From: Diphasiastrum complanatum
Taxonomy: Eukaryota; Streptophyta; Lycopodiopsida; Lycopodiales; Lycopodiaceae
NCBI GenBank assembly: GCA_029204225.1
Contig: CM055093.1
Span: 31,323,777 to 31,383,776, forward strand
Length of the DNA stretch: 60,000 nt
Direction: 5' to 3'
Position 1 is the stretch's first letter. Each line of letters starts with the position of its first letter. The position numbers were made by a program, and so were the translations under genes. The notes under the pieces were generated by a model. That model had not been told where the DNA came from. It searched no databases and saw only the letters and a program-made list of their open reading frames with translations. Positions 36,491-49,766 of the stretch are shown here, one piece after another.

Positions 36491-39400
36491 ATGTATGTAT
36501 AATGAAATCTGGAGATTCTCCAAAAGGAAAATGCACTAACTTGATTGGACCCCATTGATACATCATGATTGGACCTCTAGATATGCACCTGTCGTCATGA
36601 TATGTTAGATGACATACTTTTGAGCTACGATCAAAAGTATTAGTGTTATAATATTTTAATAATACAAAAGACATCTTGCATGAATTTTTAAAAGGTCTTT
36701 TTGGAGCTCAAAACTTTCTAATGTCAACATTAAATGATACTTCCAAAATATAGATTGAACACTCGTGACTTGGTGCTCTATCAAATCATTCTTCTAGATA
36801 GAACTTGGCTTGCTCATGTTTCTTGCATAATAGAAATCCACGGAAGTGAAGACCTCCTGTCTGTGGCGAGTGTTGTCTTTTTACTTCTCTTGAATAATTC
36901 TGAGAGTATAATACACGATCAGTATTACAACAGTCTCTCTTTCTTATGCATGGTAGCGCTCAGAATCCACACATAGATGCCAGGAACTTCTGCTCAGGTA
37001 GTGCTCAGATCGCTCAAAAGACTGTTCATGTGGCTTATCGATAGTTTTATCTACTCTCCATTAGTTGTTGTTGGCAAGTACTTCAGATAATCTCAAGGTA
37101 GGAGTTTTTGCTTCAAGGTAGATATTGACTTTTTCCAACTGCTTGCTCAATGTGGGTAGTCATAACAGCGATTGAGACCATGGGAGATAACAATAGACTC
37201 TTCATGCATGAATCTGCAACATTAGTTTCTGCTTTTTTACTTTATTCTACACTACTCAATCCCTTCTGAACTGATATACTCTTACTGTCAACGCTCCGTT
37301 ATTTGTTTCTTTAGAAATGAGTTGGTAGCAAGTACTTGCAGCATTGGAATGTTCTTCATAACCTGAGCTGGAAAGACAACTAAGGCTCATTGGTCGTGAT
37401 GGCCTCTTGATCAATCAATAATTGGTAGCTACAGCCTCGCTCCCTCTCTATTAACACATAAAAGCCAGAAGGCCCACACCTCCAACGGATGCATGACGGC
37501 TTCAAGCGCATGCTAATTGCTAGGTTGGATCCAAACAAGGCTCCAATTTCTGATTGTAATGGAACATGGGCTACTCAGATTGCCTACACACACAAGATGC
37601 TTCTTGGTTAGCTTATTGTCACTCCATCTCCATGATTTAGTAGCAACTCTCCTTTACCCGACTCTCATACTCTTGAAAAGAGCAATTCACTCCTTCAACA
37701 ATTTCAACAACGAGTTCCCAAATAGTATCACGCCCTCCTTTTACTCACACTCAGAAGGATAACATTTCGAGTTGCAGCTCTCTCTCTGTATCTCCTACAG
37801 CAACATCACTAGACTCACAAAATTTTCACTCTTCATTGTCCTCTCACGTCTTCTCTTCTACTCTTCAAAACTCACTCTCTTTCCTTCGTAGGAGACCCCC
37901 CCTCTTATATTCTTTTCCATGTGAAGGATATTTTTGCCTTTTCTTGAAAACCTCCCTTCAAAGTGTTGTTTGGCCTTCCTTTTGGAGTTTCACTTTTTCT
38001 TGATGATTCCGAGTTTTGAACTTCATTTCCGAAGTTGCCCAATATGACTTTGCGGAATGAGTTTCAGGTATTCCAAAAAAGAAAGGTGAGTCTGGCGTTT
38101 GTTGGCAGTTTCCATCATGAAAATTTCATACAACTTTCCATGTAGCACTTTGATACTCAAACTGAAGAATTGCATTGAGATTTTCTCTGTCAACCTTCAT
38201 TTGCAAAATTCTTATGTGAAGTTTGGTCCGTCTTTCCTCTTGAAGTTTTCAATAGCTCCTACCCTTCAAGTTTATTTTTAAGATTTGGACCGTTATCTGT
38301 TTGAGGTCAACTTTTTCTCTTTGAAAGTGAAATGCTAACATTTTTCTTCATTTGTCAAGAACCTTTTTTCATATATGTCCAAACTTTGTTAGGAGTAGTT
38401 TATTGTCAGAATATTTGTCACCTTTTTTTACACGTGGAGTATCTAAAAGAGAATAAGGGCACCATTGACCTAGGAGTCTGTCAACATCTGTCTTTATTAT
38501 CCCTAGTGCTTAATGACGTTCTCATCTTCCAGTCTATTTTATTTTCATGATTGTTGTCCTTATCCTGTCTATGGAATATGTGTCACATCATCATGATCCT
38601 TGCGAAGTTCTCTTTGTCTTTGCGGTGTTCATGATCCTTGCGATGTTCATTTTCAACACACTTCACATGCTTGTGAAGGGTGGTAGCCATTTTTGACACA
38701 CCCAGTAACTCCTCAACATTTTCATAAATTTATTACATAGACTGGTTCTTTTTCAAATTAATCCATTTCCCATAACTATCGAGCATATTTTGTTTAACCC
38801 AATAAAACTCAGTATTTTTGGCTTTGAAAACTATGAGTTTTACTTGGCGTCTAGGTAGAACCTCGAATCCCAGTGTTAGTGATGGAGATGATAATTTTGC
38901 CTATCATTCTCCAAATTTCCTATGTGCGTGTTGTGTTGGTGACCGATTTTGGTAGAAAATACCCTGCCTGAAACACCTTGTTGATGGTTCTACTCATATC
39001 ACTGGTTTTATTCTCATTTTTTATGTATTTGAACGGTACGATAGTGGTGTTGTTGTTGATGCTATGTTCCGTGACTGAGATTTCCCTAGTTGGCAAACGG
39101 GATCAAAATGCACCGTGGGTTTTTATTAACAGAATGTCATAAGTACATTGAAAGTGTTGTTTACATGCTTCTAATCTACTTGAAAAATATTCATAGAAAT
39201 TTAAAATTCTACTTTGGCCATTATTGGACAGGCCGGATTCCCAAACTATAAATATAGTACATACAATAATGTACAATAATCGGCCATTTTAGCCCGATTT
39301 TATCATGAAAATGTTAAAAATTGCATAATTCAAGTCCGCTTTTCTATGATAAAAAATCGGCTAACATGGCCATATCCACTGGGGGGTGGGGTCCCCACAC

Positions 39401-40188
39401 CAAGGGCCCAGAATCTCTGATTTCGCACTTGCAATAGGCTTTTACTTAGATACTCAGCAACAATGTTCAAGTGGTTCTTTCAGCATATGTTCCATGATCT
39501 TTCAGCTTTTGAATCAGATCTGCTCTTTGAAATTCCTGCAATCCAACCCACCAGTGATCCTAATTGGCTTTATGCACCCATTCCCAACAGTGTTAGAAAA
39601 AATGCCCACTGTCAGGCCCATGCATAAGGTGGCATGCATATGCAATTCAGGAGTGTATGGTGTAAGAGCATGAATGTATTTTCTCATAATAGTGTCTAAA
39701 GTGGCGATTGTTGTGAATGCATTTGGTAGACCCCATCTAGAGTGTTTGAAGTTGCTCTTCTAGTAACTTTGACTTCCTAATTTCTTATTTATACAAGACA
39801 ACTCCCTAGAAGTTGTTTGATTAAAATATTCTCAATTTTTTTTTTTAAATACTGAAACTACTTTGAAGATTTCTGATTCTATTCGTCTTCTTGATCAAAA
39901 ATCTCTTTTTTTTTTTTTCAAAAGATTATAGAACTAATCAAAGATGCCTATTCTAAGTTGATCAAGAAAAAGCTTCGAACATCGCGAAGATGTGATATAT
40001 CCAAAAGTAACTCTAACTAAAGAATTTAGAACAATTTTTTTTTTCGAAATATCTAAGAAAAATATGATACGAGTGACGATCTATCCAGAATACAACTATG
40101 AAACTCTCCTGGTGTCCAATAGAGCTTCACCCAATTATCACTCTTTTTTTTTTTGTATTTTAATATACACATTCTCAAGTGTCCATTG

Positions 40189-41205
40189 CTACTCGTAAGC
40201 CTGCTTGCAAGCTTTTGTCCTACTGACTAGGGCCTTTTCGATCCTTCCATAGACTAGTGCTTTGATGTTGTCGATAAACATAGGGTCAGCTCCTTCCAAG
40301 AATTGATGTTGGAACATCTCATTCAATGTTTTATGCTCCTTGGCTGATCTGTCCCTGACCTTGAGATAGAACACTAAATTAAATCCTTCTTTTAGAGGCT
40401 CATTGGGGTTGCACCATCTTTGTCTTATCTGCAAGTCGGGAGGTCTATTTGATGTCCCCCATGATAATAATAACCACTCCCATAGCCATTTCGCATAATG
40501 GGCACTTAGTCTGATGATGTCTTTTTTATGATTCCGTGCGGTAATGACAAACTTCTGAAGGATGTCACAAGTCATTCCATACGTGTCATAAGATCTTGGT
40601 ATTATTGGCCATTGTGTTCTTTGTCGATGGTTAGTAGAAGGTCGTAGTTGATAGTCCTAATAACTGAGAGAAAACTCCATGGCTGGTATATAGAGGAAGT
40701 AGGAGTCCAAATCTTCAAAGAATGCTTCATTTGCAATTAATTTTTTCATTTTTGGAGGGTAATTTGGAATATGCCCTCTAGTTATCGATTTTTTTCTCTC
40801 TCGGTGGCTCTGTTGTGACCGATACTCATCTAGCTGCCTAGCCAATAAGTGATTATTATACTCTGCTGAAGTGGCTTTTGTAGCTAGTCAAGCTATGGTT
40901 TTCTCTTGGCTTTTGATATGCATGAGATGTCGTGTTTGCTATATTTCATTTTCTTCTTTGAAGCTTCGACATTTCTTTTTCCATCTCTTCGCCGCTCTTT
41001 CTAAGGTGTAGATCTCATTACTTTGACGAATATTGAGGTTTTTTGCATTTTTGAGTTTTTGCTTCAAGTTGTGGATTTGTTGGGCGTGTCGTTCTCGTTC
41101 TTTGGAAAGTATTACAGCCATTGCCTCACTTGATTTCTTCGGTTCTTGATTAACAGACGCCTCATCTCCTATAGTAGTCATGTCCTGGTGAACAAGATTT
41201 CTCAT
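40189..41205 (-). pseudogene. Decayed reading frame with N-terminal coiled coil, copy II
   Basis: One minus-strand frame of about 339 codons, starting at 41205. It consists of an 88-codon coiled-coil part (HAQQIHNLKQKLKNAKNLNI type heptads), a stop at 40939, about 31 codons with another stop, a 62-codon Arg/Ser-rich part ending at a stop at 40657, then 27 codons leading into a 128-codon Trp-rich C-terminal part. The reading frame is kept across all stops, so it was once one protein. The stops I could read are TAG or TGA. Family not recognised. Confidence 0.5.
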
Positions 41206-41304
41206 GTTGTTTTAGAAATTGGTTGGGACAATGCAGTGGTGTTAACAACATGAAGTATTTTTCCAGTCCATTTTTTAAAAAAAATATGTGATTCATGCTT
41301 CCAT

Positions 41305-41690
41305 AGCTGAGCTGAATCTCGAAAAATACCAGAAACTTGAAAAATTGAAAAAAATGAAAAACTTAAAAATTGTGAAAACTCGAAATTTTTTCAAAAAAAC
41401 TCAAAAAATTCAGAGAGACTCGAAAATATCGAAAAAACTCAAAAAATTTCAAAAATTGAAGAGCCTTGAAAAAACTGCGAATAGACTCGAAAAATTCCAA
41501 TAGACTCGAAAAAAAGTGGAGAAACTCGATAATATTTTTGAGGAACTCGAAAATTTTTTGAATAACTCAAAAATTTTCGAGAGACTCGAAATCTCAAAAA
41601 ACTCTAAATAACTCGGAAATCTTGAAAAACTCTGAATAACTCAAAAAATTTCGAGAGACTTAGAAATTTCGGAGAGACTCGAAAAACCCT
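41305..41690 (+). repeat. ACTCGAAAA repeat field, copy II
   Basis: Nearly identical to 15990-16375, with a few substitutions only. Confidence 0.85.
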
Positions 41691-41702
41691 AAACCGTAAA
41701 CC

Positions 41703-41763
41703 GGAGCGGGAGATTGTGGGTTCGTTCCCATTGCCTTATCCATTGGGCCATGGAGTTGCTCCC
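41703..41763. other. Inverted tRNA-Arg-like halves, copy II
   Basis: Identical arrangement to 16388-16448. 41764-42605 is unassigned like its copy. Confidence 0.4.
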
Positions 41764-42605
41764 CACCCCACTGTACTATTTCTATTTCCAATTTTTTTCT
41801 CTCAATCCCTTCTACATGCTCCTATATTATACACACATGTCCCTCCCATTTTTCTTTTCATAAAGTGCATAATGCATGGCATGGATGCAATCATTCAAGT
41901 TGCAGCAAATGTTTAAAAACATCTTGTGTCTAATATGATGCATGTGACTGAGAGGTTTGTTGCATGTCTTGCCATCATCGAGGATAGGGTATCTAGTAAC
42001 TGTACTTCATTAGATTGCATATGCACATTGATTATACTAAAGATTTTTTTTTTTTCAATAAAGAAATGTCAGAACACTAAACCATAAAATCTACAACCAC
42101 AAACAAAAATATAAAAAAAAACAAACTCAAAATTACTGTATTGACCCTCACCCCCTAAGGACAAGGGTGGATTTTCATGACCTTATAAATCATCCAACAT
42201 CAATCTTATTTCTGGATATTCACTATGTGTTTCAGCCCTACTCTGTGATTCAGTATTTCTCTTTCTATTCCTTTTTAGCACATCTGGTCGTTCACATACA
42301 TGATAAAGAACTAAATCTCTATTTGACGCCAACCAACGATGATGATGATGGTAGGTCAACTACTTATAAAGAGCAATTTTTTTGAGTTTGTCAGATATAT
42401 CGCTTATGCCATAAGGCTCATCACCATCATCTATAGATATATCCACATTAGGGAGAAGCATTTGGTCAGCTTGGGTGTATGATTAGGGACAAACCCTTTT
42501 TGGGCCAGGGGAATATCCTGTCACAATTTTTTTCCATATTCAGATTTCTCTTACAATGACCCAGTCATAGGGTAGATTATTGAGACATAGGCCATCACAT
42601 AGTTT

Positions 42606-43874
42606 CTATCCTTTTAAGAAAGATTGTAATTGGATTACAGTGGAGGGTGACATAATGGCTAGAAGCATCACGATCTTTTCTGGATCAATGGCTATACCAT
42701 AATAGCTAATGACATGCCCTAATAGCACACCACAGGGTACTCCAAATATGCATTTGTTGGCATTTAGGGCTATACAAGTAGTAGCACACTTTTGAAAATA
42801 TTTTTCAGGTATCACTAAATGCTCTTTAACAAAAGTTGCTCCACATAAATCCTCCATAAAGGTTTTCAAGTTTTTGTCTAGGATATCTTCAAAATGTTCA
42901 TTCATAAACCTTTGATATGTGGCTGGAGCATTTGATAAACCGAAAGGCATAATGTGATAGGCAAAAACTCCGAAGGTGGTGGTGAAAGTGGTCTTAAGCT
43001 TATCTTCTTCAGCAATGGCTATTTGGTTATAGCTAGCAAAATAGTCCATGAAAGAATAGATTTCTCTTCCTGCCAATTCTTCTAGCATTTAGTCTATAAA
43101 AGGCAATGCATAATACTCTTTTCTCGTATGTTTGTTTAGTTGCTTATAGTTGACACATACTCAAATTTGAGTAGAATTCTTTTTTGGTTATCGGACTATC
43201 AGTGAACACCATTCAGTATTGTCCATCTCACTATTGTTGACTCTCTTGATGGCATCGACGCAGGCTACTTGAAAAGACACATATTTGTCTCTTCGTTTCA
43301 TTTGTTGTCTGATTTCCTTAGGTAATCCTGCCATGAACCAGGTCATGACACTATGGTTTGGGATGCTATCAAGGTCACATCCACCACGCAATCTTTTGAT
43401 CCGCTCAATACAATCATGTAGGGACTCATTTTTCTTATCCATATAGATTCGGCCCAATTGCAAGAATGGATCGGAAAGAAAGCGGGTGGTTTTGAATTTT
43501 GTGATAAATTCAACCTGTAAAATATTCCAATTATCACGTTCGTTTTGCTCAAGATTGAAATGCCAATCTTTAGCGGTATCGGTTAAGCACAAATTGAAGT
43601 ATCTTAATAGCTCTTGCGGGCTATCATCTCCATAGGCTCTACATTCTTGGGTGTATATCTGTAGAAAACGTCGTGGATCTCCCTTACGATCAAACCTAGG
43701 AAGGTCGATTTTGGAAAAAATTTGGACTGCATGGGGCACAAACAGCCTAGGATTGTCCATTGGCAGTGGATCTATGCCAACTGGTTTGGGTAATATCTCG
43801 ATTGGTACGTTGACAAACTCTTCGAGTTCAGGGAGATCCAGGGTGGATAATCTCCTTCCGGATCTCAGATGCAT
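42606..43874 (-). pseudogene. Ty3/gypsy gag fused to reverse transcriptase, copy II
   Basis: Same gag-RT fusion and the same two stops as 17292-18560, plus an extra TGA near 43166 where copy I has CGA. The RT catalytic box reads FMED instead of FMDD, so the first of the two aspartates is lost. Elsewhere this copy is closer to the family (FGLSNAP where copy I has FRLSNAP). Inactive on several counts. Confidence 0.85.
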
Positions 43875-43914
43875 ACAACGGAACTGTTGTTGGGACTATT
43901 TTGAATATTTTCAT

Positions 43915-44541
43915 AGAGATAAGACATATTTAGATAGATTTAAATCCCGCGAATACAAAACTTTCTGTACCTATACATTTTGGCAATTTGGCACATTTGC
44001 AACCAAAGTGCTATTTTTAGTTCAAAGTTTATTATTAAATATGTTTATTTTGAATTTTCATCTACACTGTTTGAACAGTTTGTACTTATAAAGACTCTGA
44101 AGAAGATTTTAAGTTGGTACAAGAATTGTTCGATGACTCACTACTCCATGTGAGATTGATGCCATATGGCAACTTACCTATCGGGAGTTACACTAGAGCA
44201 AGAGAGGATGTATCATTGCTCGAGTGCCAAAAGGATCTCGAGATGGAACAATAGCTACGTGAAGAGCTTAATACATGAAGCTTTTTTCTTGTATATCGTG
44301 TTGCAGATCATGTGATGTTGAGTTTCATATGTGATGATGCTTATTTTATCTCGCTGAAATATATTTTGAATCAATATTTGATTCTGAAATATCAAGTGAA
44401 GGTTATCAATCCAACGAATGAAGAAATATCTCTATGTGACCTAATGAAGATCCTTGACACAAAATTATTCTTTTCTAAGAAAAAATCTCAAAACGAAGAA
44501 TATATGTTCACGAGGACATTTCACATTTGAGGAGGGGAATA
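43915..44541 (+). pseudogene. 3' end of a plus-strand gypsy-type element (internal part)
   Basis: Present only in super-unit II. No domain is recognised, but it ends with the purine run GAGGAGGGGA (44529-44538) directly before an LTR-like start TGTGATACCACA at 44542, as at the 3' end of an LTR retrotransposon. A 72-codon frame at 44312-44530 ends just before the purine tract and may be the pol C-terminus. Confidence 0.45.
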
Positions 44542-44840
44542 TGTGATACCACATATTTTTATATTTATTCAAAAATGACAATTTATACTTAGAAATGAGG
44601 ATATGCGCTGGACAATTATATATTTTGAAGAGGCCTATATCATTTTTTCATATAAATGCTTAAGGACATGACCTCCTAAAATGAAACGACACTTGGAAAC
44701 GAAGCGGCAAAATTCAAAGCGTCACAATGAACCATCAACTGTACAATTTATGTATGCTTGTAACTTACGTGGTAATTAGAATTTGTAAATGGAGCAATGC
44801 ACCAGGAATTTCAAGTGGTGTGTTTGTTTGCTCCGTAGGC

Positions 44841-44848
44841 TATAAAAG
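44841..44848 (+). promoter_or_regulatory. TATA box in gypsy-type LTR
   Basis: GGCTATAAAAGTAG, about 30 bp before the GA tract. Confidence 0.55.
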
Positions 44849-44876
44849 TAGAAATGCTTCATTCTCCCATTTACCA

Positions 44877-45006
<130 letters not shown>

Positions 45007-45889
45007 ATTGTATGTTTGAGATTGGAGAAATGAATAGAGCGACGAAGGGTATCCTTTCTGATTTTTGTTCTCTGCACTACTGAGTGTGAGTGATTTTGAG
45101 TCTACTAGCAATCCCGTACGTAGACCTCCAGTCATTCTTTGGTAAGACAACACGATAATCCATTACAGTCATTGTTGTGTTTCCTTGAAATTGAATTAAA
45201 GAATTGTCTTTAAACTATTTTTACCCATCTGTGCGAATACTTTGTGTTCGACATTTGAGTAAAGTTTTCCTTGGTGCAGTTTTTCATAGTTGTTGATAGA
45301 AAAGTATGTATGTTGTGAAATGGTAGTCTTTGATTGAGGAACTGAGTTATTGATCTGTATTAGTGTTTGTAACAAAGAAAATTGTTTCTAACATATTCGT
45401 GAAATACTTTAGTTGTTGAGGACTTTTGTCTAGAACACATTAGTTCAAGAATAAGATTAACATTTTGTTTGTTTGTACACGTCTGCATCGAACATATCAC
45501 ATATCCTTGCTGACAGCTCATGAAAATGCTCAAACATGAGATAGAACAAGTAAAGTAGACTTGAACAAAAATACCTTGATGCTCCTTTGACCTTACTTCT
45601 GACTGTAGTTCATTTGGGCTACTCTGATAACATTTCATTTGCAGAACACTTTGCATTTAGTTTGATAGAGAAAGACTGTTGTTTAGCACTCATTACTTTA
45701 CACGTCTTTTCTAAAAGTGGTACTGGATGCTTACAAAATGTCTGTTGACAACCAGATTTCCACTCGACCCAATTTCATTCGAAATAAGTCAATAATGCAT
45801 CAACTTAACAACTTTTAAGTGCTATCTCCTTGGGGAACGATCTAAATACTACATAAATATAGCAATTCTGTGTTGGTATATTGTGACAG

Positions 45890-46063
45890 AACAACAAATG
45901 CTTCATTTGCAGTGAAACAGGCCACTTTATGGTTGATTGTATGGTAAAAAAAAAGTACCATGCCGAATGCCTTGATTGTGTTAGAAAACACAATTTCAAA
46001 GACTATCCGAAACAATCCAATAAGATCCTACCTGCCCGCCATGTCCATTACTTATCCGATTAG
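45890..46063 (+). pseudogene. Retroelement CCHC zinc-knuckle remnant, copy II
   Basis: CFICSETGHFMVDC knuckle, ending at TAG 46061-46063. Fragment without gag. 45256-45889 upstream holds no gene. Confidence 0.6.
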
Positions 46064-46150
46064 GATCCTCACAACAACACAACACACGCAGCATAGCAAC
46101 CAACCACTAAACCTGTTGCTCAATCGAGAAGTTCCTTGAAAAATTATACA

Positions 46151-46464
46151 TTACCATTCCTTTGTCACCATGGTCTCCATAGCTTTGCAGTTAGGATGGC
46201 CTAACCTTTTGTGCCATAATTCCACTTGAGTGAGCTCCTTTCTTGCCATGTTCACACTTACAACCATCACATTAGCATTCAATTTGAATAACCTCCCTTG
46301 CTTGAAACCACTAGGAATACATTTTTCATCTTTCAAGATAGAACATGCTCCATGCTTGAAATGTACATCTAATCCACTATCCATAAGTTGTCCTACACTC
46401 AACAAATTCTTTGTAATTGAAGGTACATAAAGAACATTGCCTAGATCTACTTTTTTAGATGATC
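46151..46464 (-). pseudogene. Ty1/copia pol fragment (GAG-pre-integrase), copy II
   Basis: Same fragment as 21772-22085, with one amino acid change (RKEL for REEL) in the stretch I compared. Ends at the edge of the block. Confidence 0.85.
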
Positions 46465-48115
46465 CATGAATGAACTAAAATGATTATGCCTACCCTTCAC
46501 ACATGGGAACTATTTCCACACAAGTGTGATTTCAATATGTCCATGAAAGTGATAAGGGTAGATTTTGCATATTCTTTACACTTGGCCCATGTGAGTAGTG
46601 AAGAGATCACTCCTCAGTATGTCCACTAATTGAGACATCACTACATCGCACAAGGACATGTATCTATGAGTCCCACTTTCCACTTGATAGGGTAACAGGA
46701 TGTGTAGAGCCTTACCAAAGAGAGATTTTGGCGAAGTTCTAGATCCATCATAGTGCCTCATTTTGAATCTAAGAAATCTCTAAAAGAATGTAGTAAATGT
46801 AATAAAAGTTTTATGCAACAACCAAGAAAAACTTCTAGCTATTATTCAGTAACATTATCAATGGCTTTCTACCAAAGTTCAAATGAACAATATGTCTAGG
46901 AGTGGAATCTAAAAAGCCATGAATACAAAGAACAAGACCAAAGATACCTCAAATTTATTGCATCTCTAGAAGAACGTAGTACATTGTATCTTGAATGGAA
47001 GAACTCACCTCCAATAGACAATGATAATAACCCACAACCTCAGCTACAAGATAGAAAAGAAAGTTTGTCACAAATTTTCTTTGTAATTCTCACACAAACT
47101 TTAAGAGAATCAATCACTTTGTTACACAAATTCCTTTCCTTTGTCACATGGTGGCCATGCCTCCTAAGTGCCCATTTTCTCAAAAGTTGAAGGGCAAAAT
47201 TTTGCCACATTTCTTAACAGTTACTTCAATTCCACTATCAAAACCCATTGCCTTAGAACCCTTTCAACCTTGTTTGTCTCGTAGCTCCTATATGGAGAAC
47301 ACACACGTGTCAAATTTTTTTTTGAACTTGAAAAGCAAAATACATCCTTGTTGTGCTTGTGATCAAATAAACAACTACTAAGTCTTCATCTTTTCTATTA
47401 AAATAGTTGTCGTTTCAAGACTTTCCATGTTCTTGCATATCAAAATCTCAAATGGAGGCCTAGTCATCCAAAGTAGAAAATAATAGTATTAATGAGATAT
47501 TACAAAGTAAACAAAAGGAACCTATGAAAACTTTTTAAAACATACATAAGTTAATTTGTATATTTGCATGCGCATAAATTTTAGGATGAAAACAAACCAA
47601 AAAAATTTACACACTTGAATTATAACCAACACACAAGTAGATCAATGTTTCTTGTGATTGCTAGGGCCTACTTGCAAAGCGCAGGGACCAGAAAAGAAAT
47701 GTACGAAACCCCTTGAAAACATAGGCATATCAATTAGTGAATCCCCATGTCATGCAAAAATATTCTTGAATTGCAAAGAAACAAATGTTCTATAAATGAA
47801 TTCTACTAACAGCCAAAACACATGCAAGTCAATGTTCAAGATCATATTGGTGAGAGTAGGAGCCTAAAAAAGAGAACATGTGTAAAATGTTGGAACTCAA
47901 TGTTGGTCATACTCATAAAATTCAAATCCAATTAGTCTTACATTGACTTCTTCCCATTGAAATGGACCACGGCTCTCCGTGATGAAGAGATTGGACATGG
48001 ATAGAGATATTAATAGCTTAGGACACACATGGAGATATTGATCCATAGATCTTCGAAAAATACAAATATATGAAGGGACACTTGCTCGAAATATTGTGGT
48101 GACAAAATTACGACA
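46465..48115. other. 5' flank of chitinase 3, no gene recognised
   Basis: Copy of 22086-23734. Confidence 0.5.
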
Positions 48116-48124
48116 TATAAAAGG
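48116..48124 (+). promoter_or_regulatory. Candidate TATA box of chitinase 3
   Basis: CATATAAAAGGAGAG, 451 bp before the ATG. Confidence 0.4.
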
Positions 48125-48343
48125 AGAGGTGTGGATAGATATTTAATGGAACGGTGATAATGATATGAGGTCGTTAATAGTTTCTTGTTCTTGATGGTCA
48201 ACAATTGGTTAAAATCCATCTCCCATGACATTGGCCATTTATTTGCTTCTCCAAATATCTTCTCAAAGTTCCATGTCTAGCCGACATTTTATGTGCTACT
48301 TAAATGCATCAATCTCATTCTAGTTTATCACACCTTTCTTAGT

Positions 48344-48500
<157 letters not shown>

Positions 48501-48566
48501 CATTCACTGTGTAGCAAAGCACCCTGCAACAAAGCCTCCTTGGTCTCCAACTTTACCGGTAGTAGC

Positions 48567-49766
48567 ATGGATCGATGCTTGAGATTGAGCACCTTGTTTT
48601 CATTATGACTCTTGCTCACGCAAGCATTAGTGTGCTTGTGTGTCATGGGTATGCATCACAACAACAAATTACTAAGAGCAGGCAAATTAGGAGTACTTTC
48701 AGCTACGACAACTGGAGAAGAAGCATATGTGGCTACTCTCATAAGTAAGGACCTCTTTGAGCAGCTATTCACACATCGCAATGATGTTGTCTGCCCTGCA
48801 CATGGATTTTATACCTATGAAGCATTTCTAGCTGCAGCTGCTATGTTCAATGGATTTGCTACCACCGGGGATGTGGTCAAACAAAAAAGAGAACTTGCCG
48901 CATTTTTTGCTCAAATATCGCATGAGACCACAGGTACATAGAATACATACAAACATTTATTTCATTTCAGTTTTGACTCAAAGGTGTAACCAATGTTTGT
49001 TTTTCCCCTACCACATTCAATTGTCATCTTTGCTCCTTGCAAAAGCTAAGGGTCAATTTCAATTCCACAATGCCAGGTGGATGGGAGACAGCGCCTGATG
49101 GCCCCTTTGCATGGGGTCTTTGCTACAAAGAGGAGTTGAATGCTGCGGCCCCCTACTGTAGTCCTAGTGTTGAATGGCCTTGTGCTTCAGGGAAAAAGTA
49201 TTATGGTCGAGGTCCCATGCAACTGTCTTGGTATGTGTCTTCGATCCATTCCAACCTAGTCAATCCAATGGTCATGTCCAGACTTTCATTAGTGAAGCCT
49301 TATACACCATATTAATTTCCACATGGTGCTAGGAGAATAGTTATTGCTTTCCACAACCAAACAAGACTGAAGCTAAAAATTGATATGATCTATGTGTAGG
49401 AATTACAATTACGGACAAGCTGGTGTAGCGCTTGGATTTGACGGCATAAACAATCCTGACCTGGTAGCATCCAACGCAATCATCTCATTCAAAACAGCAA
49501 TATGGTTTTGGATGACTCCTCAAACACCAAAACCTTCATGTCATGCCGTAATCATAGACGAGTGGAAGCCAACAACCATGGACATTGCTGCTAAACGCAC
49601 ACCAGGTTTTGGAGTCACAACTAACATCATCAATGGAGGCTTGGAGTGTGGTCGTGGAAGTGATCCTCGAGTATTAGATCGTGTCGGCTACTTCGAGCGA
49701 TATTGTGCAATATTGGGTGTTCATCCAGGAAAGAATTTGGACTGTGCCACTCAAAAGTCATTCTAA
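48567..49766 (+). pseudogene. GH19 chitinase, copy 3, nonsense codon in signal peptide
   Basis: Exons 48567-48933, 49077-49230 and 49400-49766, with the same introns (143, 169 bp) as copy 2 and an otherwise complete frame with both catalytic Glu residues. Codon 14 (48606-48608) is TGA where copy 2 has CGA (Arg) and copy 1 has CAA (Gln). The next in-frame ATG (48642, MGMHHNN) would start after most of the signal peptide, so any product would stay in the cytosol. Other changes are Ser to Tyr near residue 54, Ala to Thr in TPQTPKP and Thr to Met before DIAAK. Probably a young pseudogene, unless a different upstream start or read-through is used. Confidence 0.85.

Noticed and set aside
43651-44091. 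146-codon plus-strand frame
   Set aside because: Starts antisense to gypsy gag and runs over the breakpoint at 43915; no domain.
48612-48941. Intact shorter chitinase 3 starting at 48612
   Set aside because: That position is TTG, not ATG. The first in-frame ATG after the stop is 48642 and would lack most of the signal peptide.
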